From contig NC_044550.1 of the NCBI RefSeq assembly GCF_007565055.1, positions 88,006,174 to 88,070,173 of the forward strand: 64,000 nt of DNA, in the 5' to 3' direction. This DNA is from Rhinopithecus roxellana (taxonomy: Eukaryota > Chordata > Mammalia > Primates > Cercopithecidae). Under the pieces are notes generated by a model. The model was not told the origin of the DNA and ran no database searches. It saw nothing but the letters and a program-made list of their open reading frames with translations. The translations under genes and the position numbers were made by a program. Below, piece after piece: positions 11,833-23,800 of the stretch (within the stretch, counting starts at the first letter, position 1; every line of letters starts with the position of its first letter).

Positions 11833-12716
11833 GGAGGCTAGTAGCCCGAGGCAAATTCTCAGCCCTGCTTGCCCACTTCCTGGAAACAGACTCACGCTGT
11901 GAGGTGGGGCATGGTGGGAGTGAGACCTGCCCTTCCGATTGCGTGGGAGCTGGGTGAGCCTGTGACTGCCAGCTCTCCCCCACTTCCCTGACAACCTGCG
12001 TGCCTCAGCAGAGGCAGCCATAATCCTCCTACCTACATAACTCTGTTGCTTGAAACAGAGTTGACCTGGGAACCTCACTCCTCACCCCCACATCAGCCAC
12101 AGCAAGACTCTCCCCAGGAGAATCTGAGCTCAGGCATGCCTAGCCCTGCCCCCACCTGATGGTCCTTCCCTGCTCACCCTGGTATGTAAACAAAAACGGC
12201 ATATACTCTTGGGAGTTCTAGGGCTCCACCCACCACCATTCCTCTCCATATTTCCACAACTGATGCTCTCTGGAAAGCACCACCTCCTGGCAGGAAACCA
12301 ACCAGCACAAAAATGGAGCATTCAACCACAAAGCTAAGAACCCTCACAAGAGTCCATTTCACCCCCCTGCCACCTCCACCAGAACAGGTTCTGGTATCCG
12401 CAGCTGAGAGACCCATAGACAGTTCACATTACAAGACTCTGTGCAGACAACCCTCAGTACCAGCCTGGAGCCTGATAGACTTGCTGGGCAACTGGATCCA
12501 GAAGAGAGAGAACAATCACTACGCCTTGGCTCTCAGGAAGCCACATCCATAGGAAAAAGGGGAGAGTACTACATCAAGGGAACACTCTGTAGGACAAAAC
12601 AATCTGAACAACAGCCTTCGGCTCTAGACCTTCCCTCTGACAGAGCCTACCTAAATGAGAAGGAACCGGTAAACAAACTCTGGTAATATGACAAAATAAG
12701 GCTCTTTAACACCTCC

Positions 12717-13610
12717 CAAAAAATCACACTAGCTCACCATCAATAGATTCAAACCAAGAAGAAGTCCCTGATTTACCTGAAAAGAATTCAGCAGGTTAGT
12801 TATTAAGCTAATCAGGGAGGCACCAGAGAAAGGTGAAGCTCAATGCAAAGAAATCCAAAAAGTGATACAAGAATCAAAGGGAGAAATATTCAAGGAAATA
12901 GATGGCATAGATAAAAAAAAATCATAACTTCAGGAAATAATGAACACGCTTATAGAAATGCAAAATGCTCTGGAAAGTCTCAGCAATAGAATTGAACAAG
13001 TAGAAGAAAGAAATTCAGAGCATGAAGACAAGGTCTTTGAGTTAACCCAATCCAACAAAGACAAAGAAAAAAGAATAAGAAAATATGAACAAAGCCTCCA
13101 AGAAGTTTGGGATTATGTTAAATGACCAAACTTAATAATAATCGATGTTCCTGAAGAAGTAGAGAAATCTAAAAGTTTGGAAAATATATTAGGGGGAATA
13201 ATGGAGGAAAACTTCCCTGGCCTTGCTAGAGACCTAGACATCCAAATATAAGAACCACAAAAAACATCTGGGAAATTCATTTCACACAAGATCATCACCT
13301 AAGCACATTGTCTCAGGTTATCTAAACTTAAGATGAAGGAAAGAAGACTAAGAGCTGTGAGACAAAAGCACAAGGTAACCTATAAAGGAAAACTTATCAG
13401 ATTAACATCAGATTTCTCAGCAGAAACCCTACAAGCTAGAAGGGATTGAGGCCCTAGCTTCAGCTTCCTAAAACAAAACAATTACCAGCCAAGAATTTTG
13501 TATCTAGTGAAACTAAGCATCATATATAAAGGAAAGATACAGTGTTTTTCAGATAAACAAATACTAAGATAATTCACCACTACCAAGCCTCCACTACAAG
13601 AACTTCTTTA
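12717..13610 (+). pseudogene. L1 ORF1 pseudogene (L1PB-like)
   Basis: The remnant of an ORF1p RNA-binding protein. A coiled-coil stretch is readable at 12940-13125 (heptad-rich, with LSNRIEQVEERNSEHEDKV), followed by the conserved EQSLQEVWDYVK block at the start of the RRM-like domain. The next codons (13123-13125) are TGA where intact ORF1 reads arginine, and more stops and frameshifts follow. The C-terminal-domain trace is visible around 13420-13620 ('cagcagaaaccctacaagc'). Confidence 0.8.
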
Positions 13611-13624
13611 AAAAGATCTAAATC

Positions 13625-13903
13625 AGCCAGGTGTGGTGGCTCACACCTGTAATCCCAGCACTTTGGGAGGCTGAGGTGGGTGGATCACAAGATCAGGAGA
13701 TCGAGACCATCCTGGCTAACATGGTGAAACCCTGTCTCTACTAAAATGCAAAAAAAATTAGCTGGGCATGGTGGTGGGTGCCTGTAGTCCCAGCTATTTG
13801 GGAGGCTGAGGCAGGAGAATGGTGTGACCCAGGAGGCGGAGCTTGCAGTGAGCCGAGATTGCACCACTGCACTCCAACCTGGACGACAGTTCGAGACTCT
13901 ATC

Positions 13904-13935
<32 letters not shown>

Positions 13936-13976
13936 CAAATAAACAAAAAAAAAACACACACACATACAAAAACAAG
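13625..13976 (+). mobile_element. AluY-like, inserted between L1 ORF1 and ORF2
   Basis: A full-length sense Alu. The right monomer has AluY-type 'gaatggtgtgacccagg' and 'ggcggagcttgcagtgagcc'. The tail is long and patterned, (CAAAA)n followed by CA and A runs, to about 13976. Flanking duplications are 'aaaaagatctaaatc' (13610-13624) and 'aaaagttctaaatc' (13977-13990), imperfect, so it is not very recent. Confidence 0.92.
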
Positions 13977-15487
13977 AAAAGTTCTAAATCTTGAAAGAAA
14001 TCCTGGAAATACATCAAAACAGAACCTCTTTAAAGCATAAATCCCATAGGACCAATAAAACAAAAATACAATTTAAAAAACAAAAACAAAAACCAAGGTA
14101 CACAGGCAACAAATAGCATGATGAATGGAATGGTACCTCCCATCTCAAAACTAACATTGACTGTAAATGGCTTAAATGCTCTATTTAAAAGACACAGAAC
14201 TGCAGAATGGATGAGAATTCACCAACCATCTGCTGCCTTCCAGAGACTCACCTAACACATAAGGACTCACATAAACTTAAAGAGTGTAAAAGGCATTTCA
14301 TGCAAATGTACACAAAAAGTGAGCAGGAGTAGCTATTCTTACATCAGACAGAACAAACTTTCAAGCAACAGCAGTTAAAAAGGACAAATAGGGACATTAT
14401 ATAATGGTAAAAGGCCTTGTCCAACAGGAAAATATCACAATCCTAAACATATGTGTACCTAACACTGGAGCTCCCAGATTTATAAAACAAGTACTAATAG
14501 ACCTAACAAATGAGCTAGACAGCAATATAATAATAACGGAGGACTTCAATACTACACCGACAGCACTAGACAGGTCATCAAGACAGAAAGTCAACAAAGA
14601 AACAGTGGATTTAAATTATACCTTGGAACAAATGAACTTAGATATATATATATAACATTCCATTCAACAACCACAGAATACACTTCTAGTCAACAGTGCG
14701 TGGAACTTCCTCCAAGACAGACGATGTGATAGGTCACAAAATGAGCCTGAATAAATTTAAGAAAATTAAAATTATATCAAGCACTCTCTCAGACCACAGT
14801 GGAATAAAACTGGAAATCAACTCTAAAAGGAACCTTCAATACCATGCAAATACAAGGAAATTAAACAACTGGCTCCTGAATGATCATTGGGTTAAAAATA
14901 AAATCAAGATGGAAATTTAAAAATTCTTTGAACTGAACAACAATAGTGACACAACCTATCAAAACCTCTTGGATACAGCAAAGGCGGTGCTAACAGGAAA
15001 GTTCATAGCCCTAAACATCTACATCAAAAAGACTGAAAGAGCAGAAACTGATCCTCTAAGGTCACACCTCAAGGAACTAGAGAAGCAAGAATAAACCAAA
15101 CACAACCCCAGTAGAAGAAAGGAAATAACTAAGACCAGAGCAGAACTAAATGAAATTGAAACAAACAAATAATACAAAAGATAAATGAAACAAAAAGCTG
15201 GTTCTTTGAAAAGATATATACAATTGGTAGACCACTGGCAAGATTAGCCAAGAAAAGAAGAGAGAAAATCCAAATAAGCTCAATTAGAAACAAAATGGGA
15301 AATATTACAACCAACACTGCAGAAATACAAAAGATAATTCAAGGTTACTATGAACACCTTTACATGCATAAACTAGAAAACCTAGATGAGATGGATACAT
15401 TCCTGGAAAAATACTACCCTTATAGTTTAAATCAGGAAGAATTAGTTACCCTCCACAGACCAATAACAAGCAGCAAGATTGAAACAG

Positions 15488-15491
<4 letters not shown>

Positions 15492-15522
<31 letters not shown>
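15492..15522. repeat. (A)31 homopolymer within L1 ORF2
   Basis: A run of 31 A residues sits at the position of the normally short A-rich codons before the KSPGPDG-type motif. It is an expanded mononucleotide tract and is not an element tail. Confidence 0.9.
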
Positions 15523-15523
<1 letters not shown>

Positions 15524-16455
15524 AATGAAGAAAGTCCAGGACCAGACGGAGTCACAGAAGAATTCTACCAGACGTTCAAAGAAGAATTGGTACCAATACT
15601 ATTGACATCATTCCAAAAGATAGAGAAAGAGGGAACCCTCCCTAATTCATTCTGTGAAGCTAGTTTCACCCTAATACCAAAACCAAGAAAGGACATAACC
15701 AAAAAAGAAATCTACAGACCAATAGCCCTGATGAACATGGATGCTAAAATCCTTAACAAAACACTAGCTAAGCAAATCCAACAACAAATCGAAAAGATAA
15801 TCCACCATGAGTAAGTGGGTTTCATACCAGGGATCCAGAGATGGTTTAACATACACAAGTCAATAAATGTGATATAACATATAAACAAAAACAAAACATC
15901 ACAAGATCATCTCAATAGATGCAGAAAAAGCATTCAACAAAATCCAGCATGGCTTTATGATTAAAACCCTCAGCAAAATTGGCATACAAGGGGCAAACCT
16001 TAATGCAATAAAAGCCATCTATGACAAACCCACAGCCAACATAATACTGAAAGAGGAAAGGTTGAAAGCATTCCCTCTGAGAACTGGAACAAGACAAGGA
16101 TGCCCACTCACACCACTCCTCTTCAACATAGTACTGGACGTCCTAGACAGAGCAATCAGACAAGAGAAAGAAATAAAGGGCATCCAAATTGGTAAAGAGG
16201 AACTCAAACTGTTACTGTTTGCTGACAATATGATCGTTTGCCTTGAAAACCCTAAAGACTCCTCCAGAAAGCTCCTAGACCTGATAAAAGAATTCAGCAA
16301 AGTTTCCAGATAGATTAATGTAGACAAATCAGTAGCTCTTCTATACATCAACAATGACCAAGCAGAGAATCAAATCAAGAACTCAACCCCTTTTAAAATA
16401 GCTGTAAAAAATAAAACACTTAGGAATATACCTAACCAAGGAGGTGAAAGATCTC

Positions 16456-16534
16456 CTTGGTAAAAAGTATTTTACAGTTATTTTCTACTACCTTCTAGTC
16501 TCTAATGTTTCTTATGCAAAGTCAATAAAATTTC
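16456..16534 (+). other. Templated insertion in L1 ORF2 (donor-like sequence at 27239-27304)
   Basis: L1 ORF2 reads normally up to 'gaggtgaaagatctc' and resumes at 'tataaaaactacaaaacact'. Between them lie about 79 bp foreign to L1. Positions 16469-16534 match 27239-27304 on the same strand over 66 bp with 5 differences, without gaps. Confidence 0.85.
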
Positions 16535-18224
16535 TATAAAAACTACAAAACACTGCTGAAAGAAATCATAGATGGCACAAACAAATGGAAACACATCTCA
16601 TGCTCATGGATAGGTAGCATCAATATTGTGAAAATGGTCATATTGTTCAATGCAATTCCCATCAAAATAGCATCATCATGCTTAACAGAACTAGAAAAAA
16701 AAATTCCTAAAATTTATATGGAACCAAAAAAGAGCCTACATAGCAAAAGCAAGACTAAGCAAAAAAGAACAAATGTGGAGGCATCATAACGTTACCTGAT
16801 TTCAAACTATAATATAAGGCCATAGTCACCAAAACAGCATGGTACTGGTATAAAAATAGGCACACAGGCCAATGGAACAGAATAGAGAACCCAGAAATAA
16901 ACCCAAATACTTATAGCCAACTGATCTTTGACAAAGCAAACAAAAGCATAAAGTGAGGATAAGACACCCTTTTCAACAAATGGTGCTGGGATAATTGGCT
17001 AGCTACATGTAGGAGAATGAAACTGGATCATCACCTGATAACAAAAATCAACTCAAGATAGATTAATGACTTAAATCTAAGACCTGAAACAAAAAAAAAT
17101 TCTAGAAAATAACATTGGAAAAACAAAACCCTTCTAGACATTGGCTTAGACAAGGATTTCATGACCAAGAACCCAAAAGTAAATGCAATAGAAACAAAGA
17201 TAAATAGCTGGGACTAATTAAAGTAAAAAGAAATGGCAAAAGGAACAGTCAGCAGAGAAAACAGACAACCCACAAAGTGGGAGAAAATCTGCACGATCTA
17301 TACACTTGACAAAGGACTAATATCCAGAATCTACAATGAACTCAAACAAATCAGCAAGAATAAAAGAAACAATCCCATCAAAAAGTGGACTAAGGACATG
17401 AATAGACAATTCTCAAAAGAAGGTATACAAATGGTCAACAAACATATGAAAAAATGCTCAACATCACTAATGATCAGGGAAATGCAAATCAAAACCACAA
17501 TGCAATACCACTTTACTCCTGCAAGAATGGCCATAATCCAAAAAATTTTAAAATGGTAGATGTTCACATGGATGCCGTGAAAAGGGAACACTTCTATACT
17601 GCTGGTAGGAATGTAAACTAGCACAACCACTATGGAAAACAGTGAGAGATTCCATAAAGAACTAAAAGTAGAAATACCATTTGATCCAGCAATCCCACTA
17701 CTGGGTATCTACCCAGAGAAAAATAAGTCATTATACGAAAATGACACTTGCACACACATTTATAGCAGCACAATTCACAAAAGCAAAATCATGGAATCAA
17801 CCCAATGCCCATCAATCAAAGAGGGGATAAAAAAACTGGTATACATATATATACAGTGGAATACTACTCAGCCATAAAAAGGAATGAATTAATGGTATTT
17901 GCAGTGACCTAAATGAGATTGGAGACTATTATTCTAAGTGAAGTAACTTAGGAAAGAAAAATCAAGCATTGTATGTTCTCACTGATATGTGGGAGCTAAG
18001 CTATGAGGACAAAAAGTCACAAGAATGATACAATGGACTTTGGGGACTTCGTGGGAGGAATAAAAGGGGGTGAGGACTAAAAGACTACAAACAGGGTACA
18101 GTGTATACTGCTCAGGTGATAGGTACACCAAAATCTCACAAATAAGCACTAAAGAACATCCTCATGTAACCAAACACCACCAGTACCCCCAGTAACCTAC
18201 GGAAAAAGAAAAGAAATTTAAAAA

Positions 18225-18849
18225 TATGATATGCCCAGGATGAAGTGATATTTATTAATAATAACCAGTCTAGGTATTGTCCAGAAACCCATTTCATTAC
18301 AAGATTTTCTGGACTTCTCAGGGTTTTCCCTGACCAAGAACCCAAAAGTAAATGCAATAGAAACAAAGATAAATAGCTGGGACTAATTAAAGTAAATTTT
18401 CTATTACTTAAATTTCTCACTTAAATTTTCTATTCTCATTGAATCTTTAAGTCCACCCATGTATCTTCTATATCTATGCTAAATCAGAGTTGCAGTGCAT
18501 TCTTGCTTTTCAAATTTCCCCCTGATATTCTTCTCACAAACAGATTTGGTTAAAATTTCTGGAAAAGACACAGGGGCTTACCAAACTGTATCATAAAATA
18601 AGCAATTAAACACGGGTCTTAATATGCTGGTTCATATGCATAAGTGAATATTATACATGTGTTTGTATAACATGTGCTTTTTCCCTTCCTTTCTTATTTT
18701 GGGATGCTAACCATATATTCAAAAAGGGGATAGTTACATTTAATTTTTAAATGATGAAGAAGTAGAACAACACTTACTAGGGACTATCTGTATCATGGCT
18801 GATGGAGAAAAATATTCTGACATAATTTTTTAAATGTAATGTTACCAAA
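18225..18849. other. Single-copy DNA containing a 66-bp duplicated insert
   Basis: AT-rich flank after the L1PB 3' end. Apart from the block at 18331-18396 nothing here matches a repeat or gene that I recognise. Confidence 0.55.
18331..18396 (+). repeat. 66-bp exact duplication of 17162-17227
   Basis: All 66 bases are identical to 17162-17227, inside the L1PB ORF2 1,169 bp upstream, same strand. The flanking bases differ on both sides. Immediately after it, the 13-mer 'taaattttctatt' occurs twice (18393-18405 and 18422-18434), a local duplication at the insert edge. The source copy is continuous with L1 on both sides and this copy is not, so this one is the derived copy. Confidence 0.95.
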
Positions 18850-19006
18850 ACTTTCTGCACCTCAGTTTCCTGATGTGTAAAATAAACATAATGACAGTGC
18901 CCACCTTCTGGAGTATTTGTGCTGATTGAGGGTCAAGCACTTAGAGGAGTGGTTTACCCCTAATGCAACCTCAACAAGTACTAGCGGTAATTATTATTAT
19001 TTTCAT
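18850..19006 (+). mobile_element. MIR (tRNA-derived SINE) fragment
   Basis: It matches the MIR core and 3' part: 'cctcagtttcctgatgtgta', 'aataatgaca'-type spacing, 'agcacttagaggagtgg' and 'taattattattatt'. It is ancient and diverged. Confidence 0.8.
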
Positions 19007-19507
19007 TCCTCCTTGTAAAATGAATGTAAAGAATGAACCAGAATATTATACGTATGCCATTAACTGTGAATTTATCTAAATATTCCAGCTTGTTTTTTCC
19101 TTGCTGATTCAGATTATAAAATGTTCTATCATCTAGATTTGTCAAAAAGGAGAGAGGTTTCTAAGAAGAAACACAAGTACAGTTGATCCTCCTCATTATG
19201 TATGGATTCTACAACTGAAAATGTGCCTACTTGCTAAAATGTATTTGTAACTCCCAAATAAATATATATGGTGCTTTCACAGTTTTTTGCGTAGGTGTGA
19301 AGAGCAGCACATTTTTGAGTCACGCACATTCTGATGTTCTCAACTGCAGTCTAACAAAGTGATGTGCTATCTTCTTATTTCAGCTCTCATATTGTAATCT
19401 ACTGTCATTTTTATAGTACACTTATTACTACATTTCTCTCATTTGTATGCTTTTTGTTGGTAACTTTGCTATTTAAAATGGTTCTCAAACATAGCGCTAA
19501 AACACCG
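19007..19507. other. Single-copy DNA, no gene seen
   Basis: No recognisable repeat or coding signal. Confidence 0.5.
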
Positions 19508-19721
19508 TGCTATGGCCTGAATTGTATTGCTCCAAAATTCATATATTGAAAGCCTAACCACCCCTACTCTCCACCATGTGACTGGGTTGGAGACAGGACC
19601 TTTATGGAAATGATTAAGGTAAAATGAGATCCTAAGGGTGGAACCCTGATCTAATAGAACTGGTGTCTGATAATGCTATGAGAAAGATGAAAAAGAAAAT
19701 AAATTTATGGATTCATGAGAT
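19508..19721 (+). mobile_element. MLT1/MaLR-type LTR, 5' part
   Basis: It starts 'tgctatggcctgaattgt', continues 'ccaaaattcatatattgaa', 'catgtgactgggttggag' and 'taagggtggaaccctgat', in the order of an MLT1 LTR consensus. The 3' half is absent, and an Alu follows. This is a solo LTR fragment of a long-extinct nonautonomous ERVL-MaLR element with no coding capacity. Confidence 0.75.
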
Positions 19722-19737
19722 AAAAATAGATTTTTTA

Positions 19738-20043
19738 AATTTTTATTATTATTATTTTCTTGAGATGGAATTTCGCTCTTGTTGCCCAGGCTGGAGTGCA
19801 ATGGCACAATCTCGGCTCACCGCAAACTCTGCCTCCCAGGTTCAAGCAATTCTCCTGCCTCAGCCTTCCAAGTAGCTGGGATTACAGGCATGTGCCACCA
19901 CGTCCAGCTAATTTTGTGTTTTTAGTAGAGACAGAGTTTTTCCATGTTTGTCAGGCTGGTCTCAAACTCCCAACCTCAAGTGATCCACCTGCCTAGGCCT
20001 CCCAAAGTGCTGGGATTATAGGCATGAGCCACTGCACTCGGCC
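19738..20043 (-). mobile_element. AluS-like with target-site duplications
   Basis: A full-length antisense Alu runs from a T-rich tail to 'gagccactgcactcggcc'. It is flanked by near-identical copies of 'aaaaatagatttttta' (about 19722-19737 and 20044-20060, the second with one extra T). Confidence 0.93.
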
Positions 20044-20060
20044 AAAAATAGATTTTTTTA

Positions 20061-20586
20061 GAAAGCATGGTGAAAAGTATTGTTGTGGGGATGAAGTGTA
20101 AAAAAACTTATGTTATCTAGGGCCTGGAAAATATTAAACTCTTTTGGTCTAGTCATAAAATATGTTCAACTTGCAGGCGAGGTAATTTTGCAAATCAGGA
20201 GGCTACAGAATTTTTTTTCTTTTTAATTCCTTGCTACCCGTAAAGGAGTTATGTGGAATAGGAGCCTGTCAACACTGATAAGACTGGCTTGTTTTACAAG
20301 GTCTTTGGCAAATGAAACTTTGACAAATGATCTCAAAGTCCCTGACAGTTAGCTCATTCAAAACCATACAATTATTCTTAAGAAATATATCTTAAATAAT
20401 GTGTCTTTAAACAGAAATAAACATAAAACAAGGTTAAATATTGATTTTTTGATGAAATGTTTTGACCAGACACTTGTAGGAACCTAAACCTGTGTTCCTC
20501 TTAGGAGGAATTGTTCCCTAATTACTAACTCAATGTTTGCAGCAACCTTAGAAAACATAACTACCATGAATAATCAGAATCATCAG
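20061..20586. other. Single-copy DNA, left flank of the intact L1
   Basis: No gene or repeat recognised. Confidence 0.5.
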
Positions 20587-20600
20587 CTGGACCTGTTTTC
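20587..20600. repeat. Target-site duplication, copy 1, of the intact L1
   Basis: 'ctggacctgttttc' is exactly repeated at 26787-26800 across the L1. In L1 sense it reads GAAAACAGGTCCAG. The inferred first nick is TTTC/AAA, one base off the L1 endonuclease consensus TTTT/AA. Confidence 0.95.
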
Positions 20601-20625
20601 TTTTTTTTTTTTTTTTTTTTTTATT
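20601..20625 (-). terminator. L1 polyadenylation signal and A tail
   Basis: In sense, the 3' end reads 'aacttaaagtataataaa' and then A's. The AATAAA hexamer lies at 20620-20625 and merges into the 22-A tail. Weak L1 signals of this kind are known to allow read-through into 3' flank. Confidence 0.85.
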
Positions 20626-20768
20626 ATACTTTAAGTTCTAGGGTACATGTGCATAACGTGCAGGTTTGTTACATATGTATACTTATGCCATGTTGGTGTG
20701 CTGCACCCATCAACTCGTCAGCACCCATCAATTCATCATTTATATCATGTATAACTCCCCAATGCAAT

Positions 20769-20790
20769 CCCTCCCTCCTCCCCCCTCCCC
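20769..20790 (-). other. L1 3' UTR G-rich polypurine tract
   Basis: On the L1 strand this is a run of G-triplets and longer G-blocks separated by single A's (C-blocks split by T on +). It is the conserved guanine-rich tract of the L1 3' UTR, known to be able to form a G-quadruplex. Confidence 0.85.
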
Positions 20791-20845
20791 ATGATAGACC
20801 CCAGTGTGTGATGTTCCCCTTCCCGAGTCCAAGTGATCTCATTGT

Positions 20846-23800
20846 TCAGTTCCCACCTATGAGTGAGAACATGCGGTGTTTGGTTTTCTCTTCTTGTGAT
20901 AGTTTGCTAAGAATGATGGTTTCCAGCTGCATCCATGTCCCTACAAAGGACGCAAACTCATCCTTTTTTATGGCTGCATAGTATTCCATGGTGTATATGT
21001 GCCACATTTTCTTAATCCAGTCTGTCACAGATGGACATTTGGGTTGATTCCAAGTCTTTGCTATTGTGAATAGTGCCGCAATAAACATACGTGTGCATGT
21101 GTCTTTGTAGTAGACTAATTTATAATCCTTTGGGTATATACCCAGTAGTGGGATGGCTGGGTCATATGGTACATCTAGTTCTAGATCCTTGAGGAATTGC
21201 CATACTGTTTTCCATAATGGTTGAACTAGTTTACAATCCCACCAACAGTGTAAAAGTGTTCCTATTTCTCCACATCCTCTCCAACACCTGTTGTTTCCTG
21301 ACTTCTTAATGATTGCCATTCTAACTGGTGTGAGATGGTATCTCATTGTGGTTTTGATTTGCATTTCTCTGATGGCCAGTGATGATGAGCATTTTTTCAT
21401 GTGTCTGTTGGCTGTATGAATATCTTCTTTTGAGAAATGTCTGTTCATATCCTTTCCCCACTTTTTGATGGGGTTGTTTGTTTTTTTCTCGTATATTTGT
21501 TTGAGTTCTTTGTAGATTCTGGATATTAGCCCTTTGTCAGATGAGTAGGTTGCAAAAATTTTCTCCCATTCTGTAGGTTGCCTGTTCACTCTGATGGTAG
21601 TTTCTTTTGCTGTGCAAAAGCTCTTTAGTTTAATTAGATCCCATTTGTCAATTTTGGCTTTTGCTGCCGTTGCTTTTGGTGTTTTAGACATGAAGTCCTT
21701 GCCCATGCCTATGTCCTGAATGGTACTACCTAGATTTTCTTCTAGGGTTTTGATGGTATTAGGTCTAACATTTAAGTCTCTAATCCATCTTGAATTAATC
21801 TTCGTATAAGGGGTAAGGAAAGGATCCAGTTTCAGCTTTCTACTTATGGCTAGCCAATTTTCCCAGCACCATTTATTAAATAGGGAATCCTTTCCCCATT
21901 TCTTGTTTCTCTCAGGTTTGTCAAAGATCAGATGGCTGTAGATGTGCGGTATTATTTCTGAGGACTCTGTTCTGTTCCATTGGTCTATATCTCTGTTTTG
22001 GTACCAGTACCATGCTGTTTTGGTTACTGTAGCCTTGTAGTATAGTTTGAAGTCAGGTAGCGTGACGCCTCCAGCTTTGTCCTTTTGACTTAGGATTGTC
22101 TTGGCAATGCGGGCTCTTTTTTGGTTCCATATGAACTTTAAAGCAGTTTTTTCCAATTCTGTGAAGAAAGTCATTGGTAGCTTGATGGGGATGGCATTGA
22201 ATCTATAAATAACCTTGGGGAGTATGGCCATTTTCACGATATTGATTCTTCCTATCCATGAGCATGGTATGTTCTTCCATTTGTTTGTGTCCTCTTTGAT
22301 TTCACTGAGCAGTGGTTTGTAGTTCTCCTTGAAGAGGTCCTTTACATCCCTTGTAAGCTGGATTCCTAGGTATTTTATTCTCTTTGAGGCAATTGTGAAT
22401 GGAAGTTCATTCCTGATTTGGCTCTCTGCTTGTCTGTTGCTGGTGTATAAGAATGCTTGTGATTTTTGCACATTAATTTTGTATCCTGAGACTTTGCTGA
22501 AGTTGCTTATCAGCTTAAGGAGATTTTGGGCTGAGACGATGGGGTTTTCTAAATATACAATCATGTCATCTGCAAACAGGGACAATTTGACTTCTTCTTT
22601 TCCTAACTGGATACCCTTGATTTCTTTCTCTTGCCTGATTGCCCTAGCCAGAACTTCCAACACTATGTTGAATAGGAGTGGTGAGAGAGGGCATCCCTGT
22701 CTTGTGCCAGTTTTCAAAGGGAATTTTTCCAGTTTTTGCCCATTCAGTATGATATTAGCTGTGGGTTTGTCATAAATAGCTCTTATTATTTTGAGGTACG
22801 TTCCATCAATACCGAATTTATTGAGCGTTTTTAGCATGAAGGGCTGTTGAATTTTGTCAAAAGCCTTTTCTGCATCTATTGAGACAATCATGTGGTTCTT
22901 GTCTTTGGTTCTGTTTATATGCTGGATTACGTTTATTGATTTGCGAATGTTGAACCAGCCTTGCATCCCAGGGATGAAGCCCACTTGATCATGGTGGATA
23001 AGCTTTTTGATGTGCTGCTGAATCCGGTTTGCCAGTATTTTATTGAGGATTTTTGCATCAATGTTCATCAGGGATATTGGTCTAAAATTCTCTTTTTTTG
23101 TTGTGTCTCTGCCAGGCTTTGGTATGAGGATGATGTTGGCCTCATAAAATGAGTTAGGGAGGATTCCCTCTTTTTCTATTGATTGGAATAGTTTCAGAAG
23201 GAATGGTACCAGCTCCTCCTTGTACCTCTGGTAGAATTCAGCTGTGAATCCATCTGGTCCTGGACTTTTTTTGGTGGGTAGGCTATTAATTGTTGCCTCA
23301 ATTTCAGAGCCTGCTATTGGTCTATTCAGGGATTCAACTTCTTCCTGGTTTAGCCTTGGGAGAGTGTAAGTGTCCAGGAAATTATCCATTTCTTCTAGAT
23401 TTTCTAGTTGATTTGCGTAGAGGCGTTTATAGTATTCTCTGATGGTAGTTTGTATTTCTGTGGGGTCAGTGGTGATATCCCCTTTATCATTTTTTATTGC
23501 ATCTATTTGATTCCTCTCTCTTTTTTTCTTTATTAGCCTTGCTAGCGGTCTGTCAATTTTGTTGATCTTTTCAAAAAACCAACTCCTGGATTCATTGATT
23601 TTTTGGAGGGTTTTTTGTGTCTCTATCTCCTTCAGTTCTGCTCTGATCTTAGTTATTTCTTGCCTTCTGCTAGCTTTTGAATGTGATTGCTCTTGCCTCT
23701 CTAGTTCTTTTAATTGTGATGTTAGAGTGTCAATTTTAGATCTTTCCTGCTTTCTCTTGTGGGCATTTAGTGCTATAAATTTCCCTCTACACACTGCTTT

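Larger units (their letters stand above)
14121..17999 (+). pseudogene. L1 ORF2 pseudogene (endonuclease/RT remnant)
   Basis: Endonuclease traces are present (14404-14655, with APRFIKQVL and EDFNTTPT where intact copies read GDFNTP; 14696-14920, with LSDHSGIKLEI). RT motifs are in 15957-16313 (GTRQGCPLTPLLFN, then FADN in place of the catalytic FADD). C-terminal blocks run from 17233 to 17877 (MNRQFSKEGI, NPIKKW). The chain is broken by many stops, a 31-A tract (15492-15522) and an insertion near 16456-16534. The termination region at 17997-17999 matches the usual ORF2 end. Confidence 0.88.
11148..18224 (+). mobile_element. Near full-length, decayed L1PB-like element
   Basis: The 5' UTR runs from about 11148 to 12716 ('gattgcagctccaacttgg', 'tgctcctgcaggaccc'). 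Then come a broken ORF1, the inter-ORF region (from about 13990), a broken ORF2 (14121-17999) and an L1PB-type 3' UTR ('gatacaatggactttgggg', 'ctgctcaggtgatagg', 'catgtaaccaaacaccacc'). Insertions inside it are an Alu fragment (11751-11832), an AluY (13625-13976) and a short templated block (about 16456-16534). It begins immediately after the poly(A) region of the preceding L1. ORF decay means it is immobile. Confidence 0.88.
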
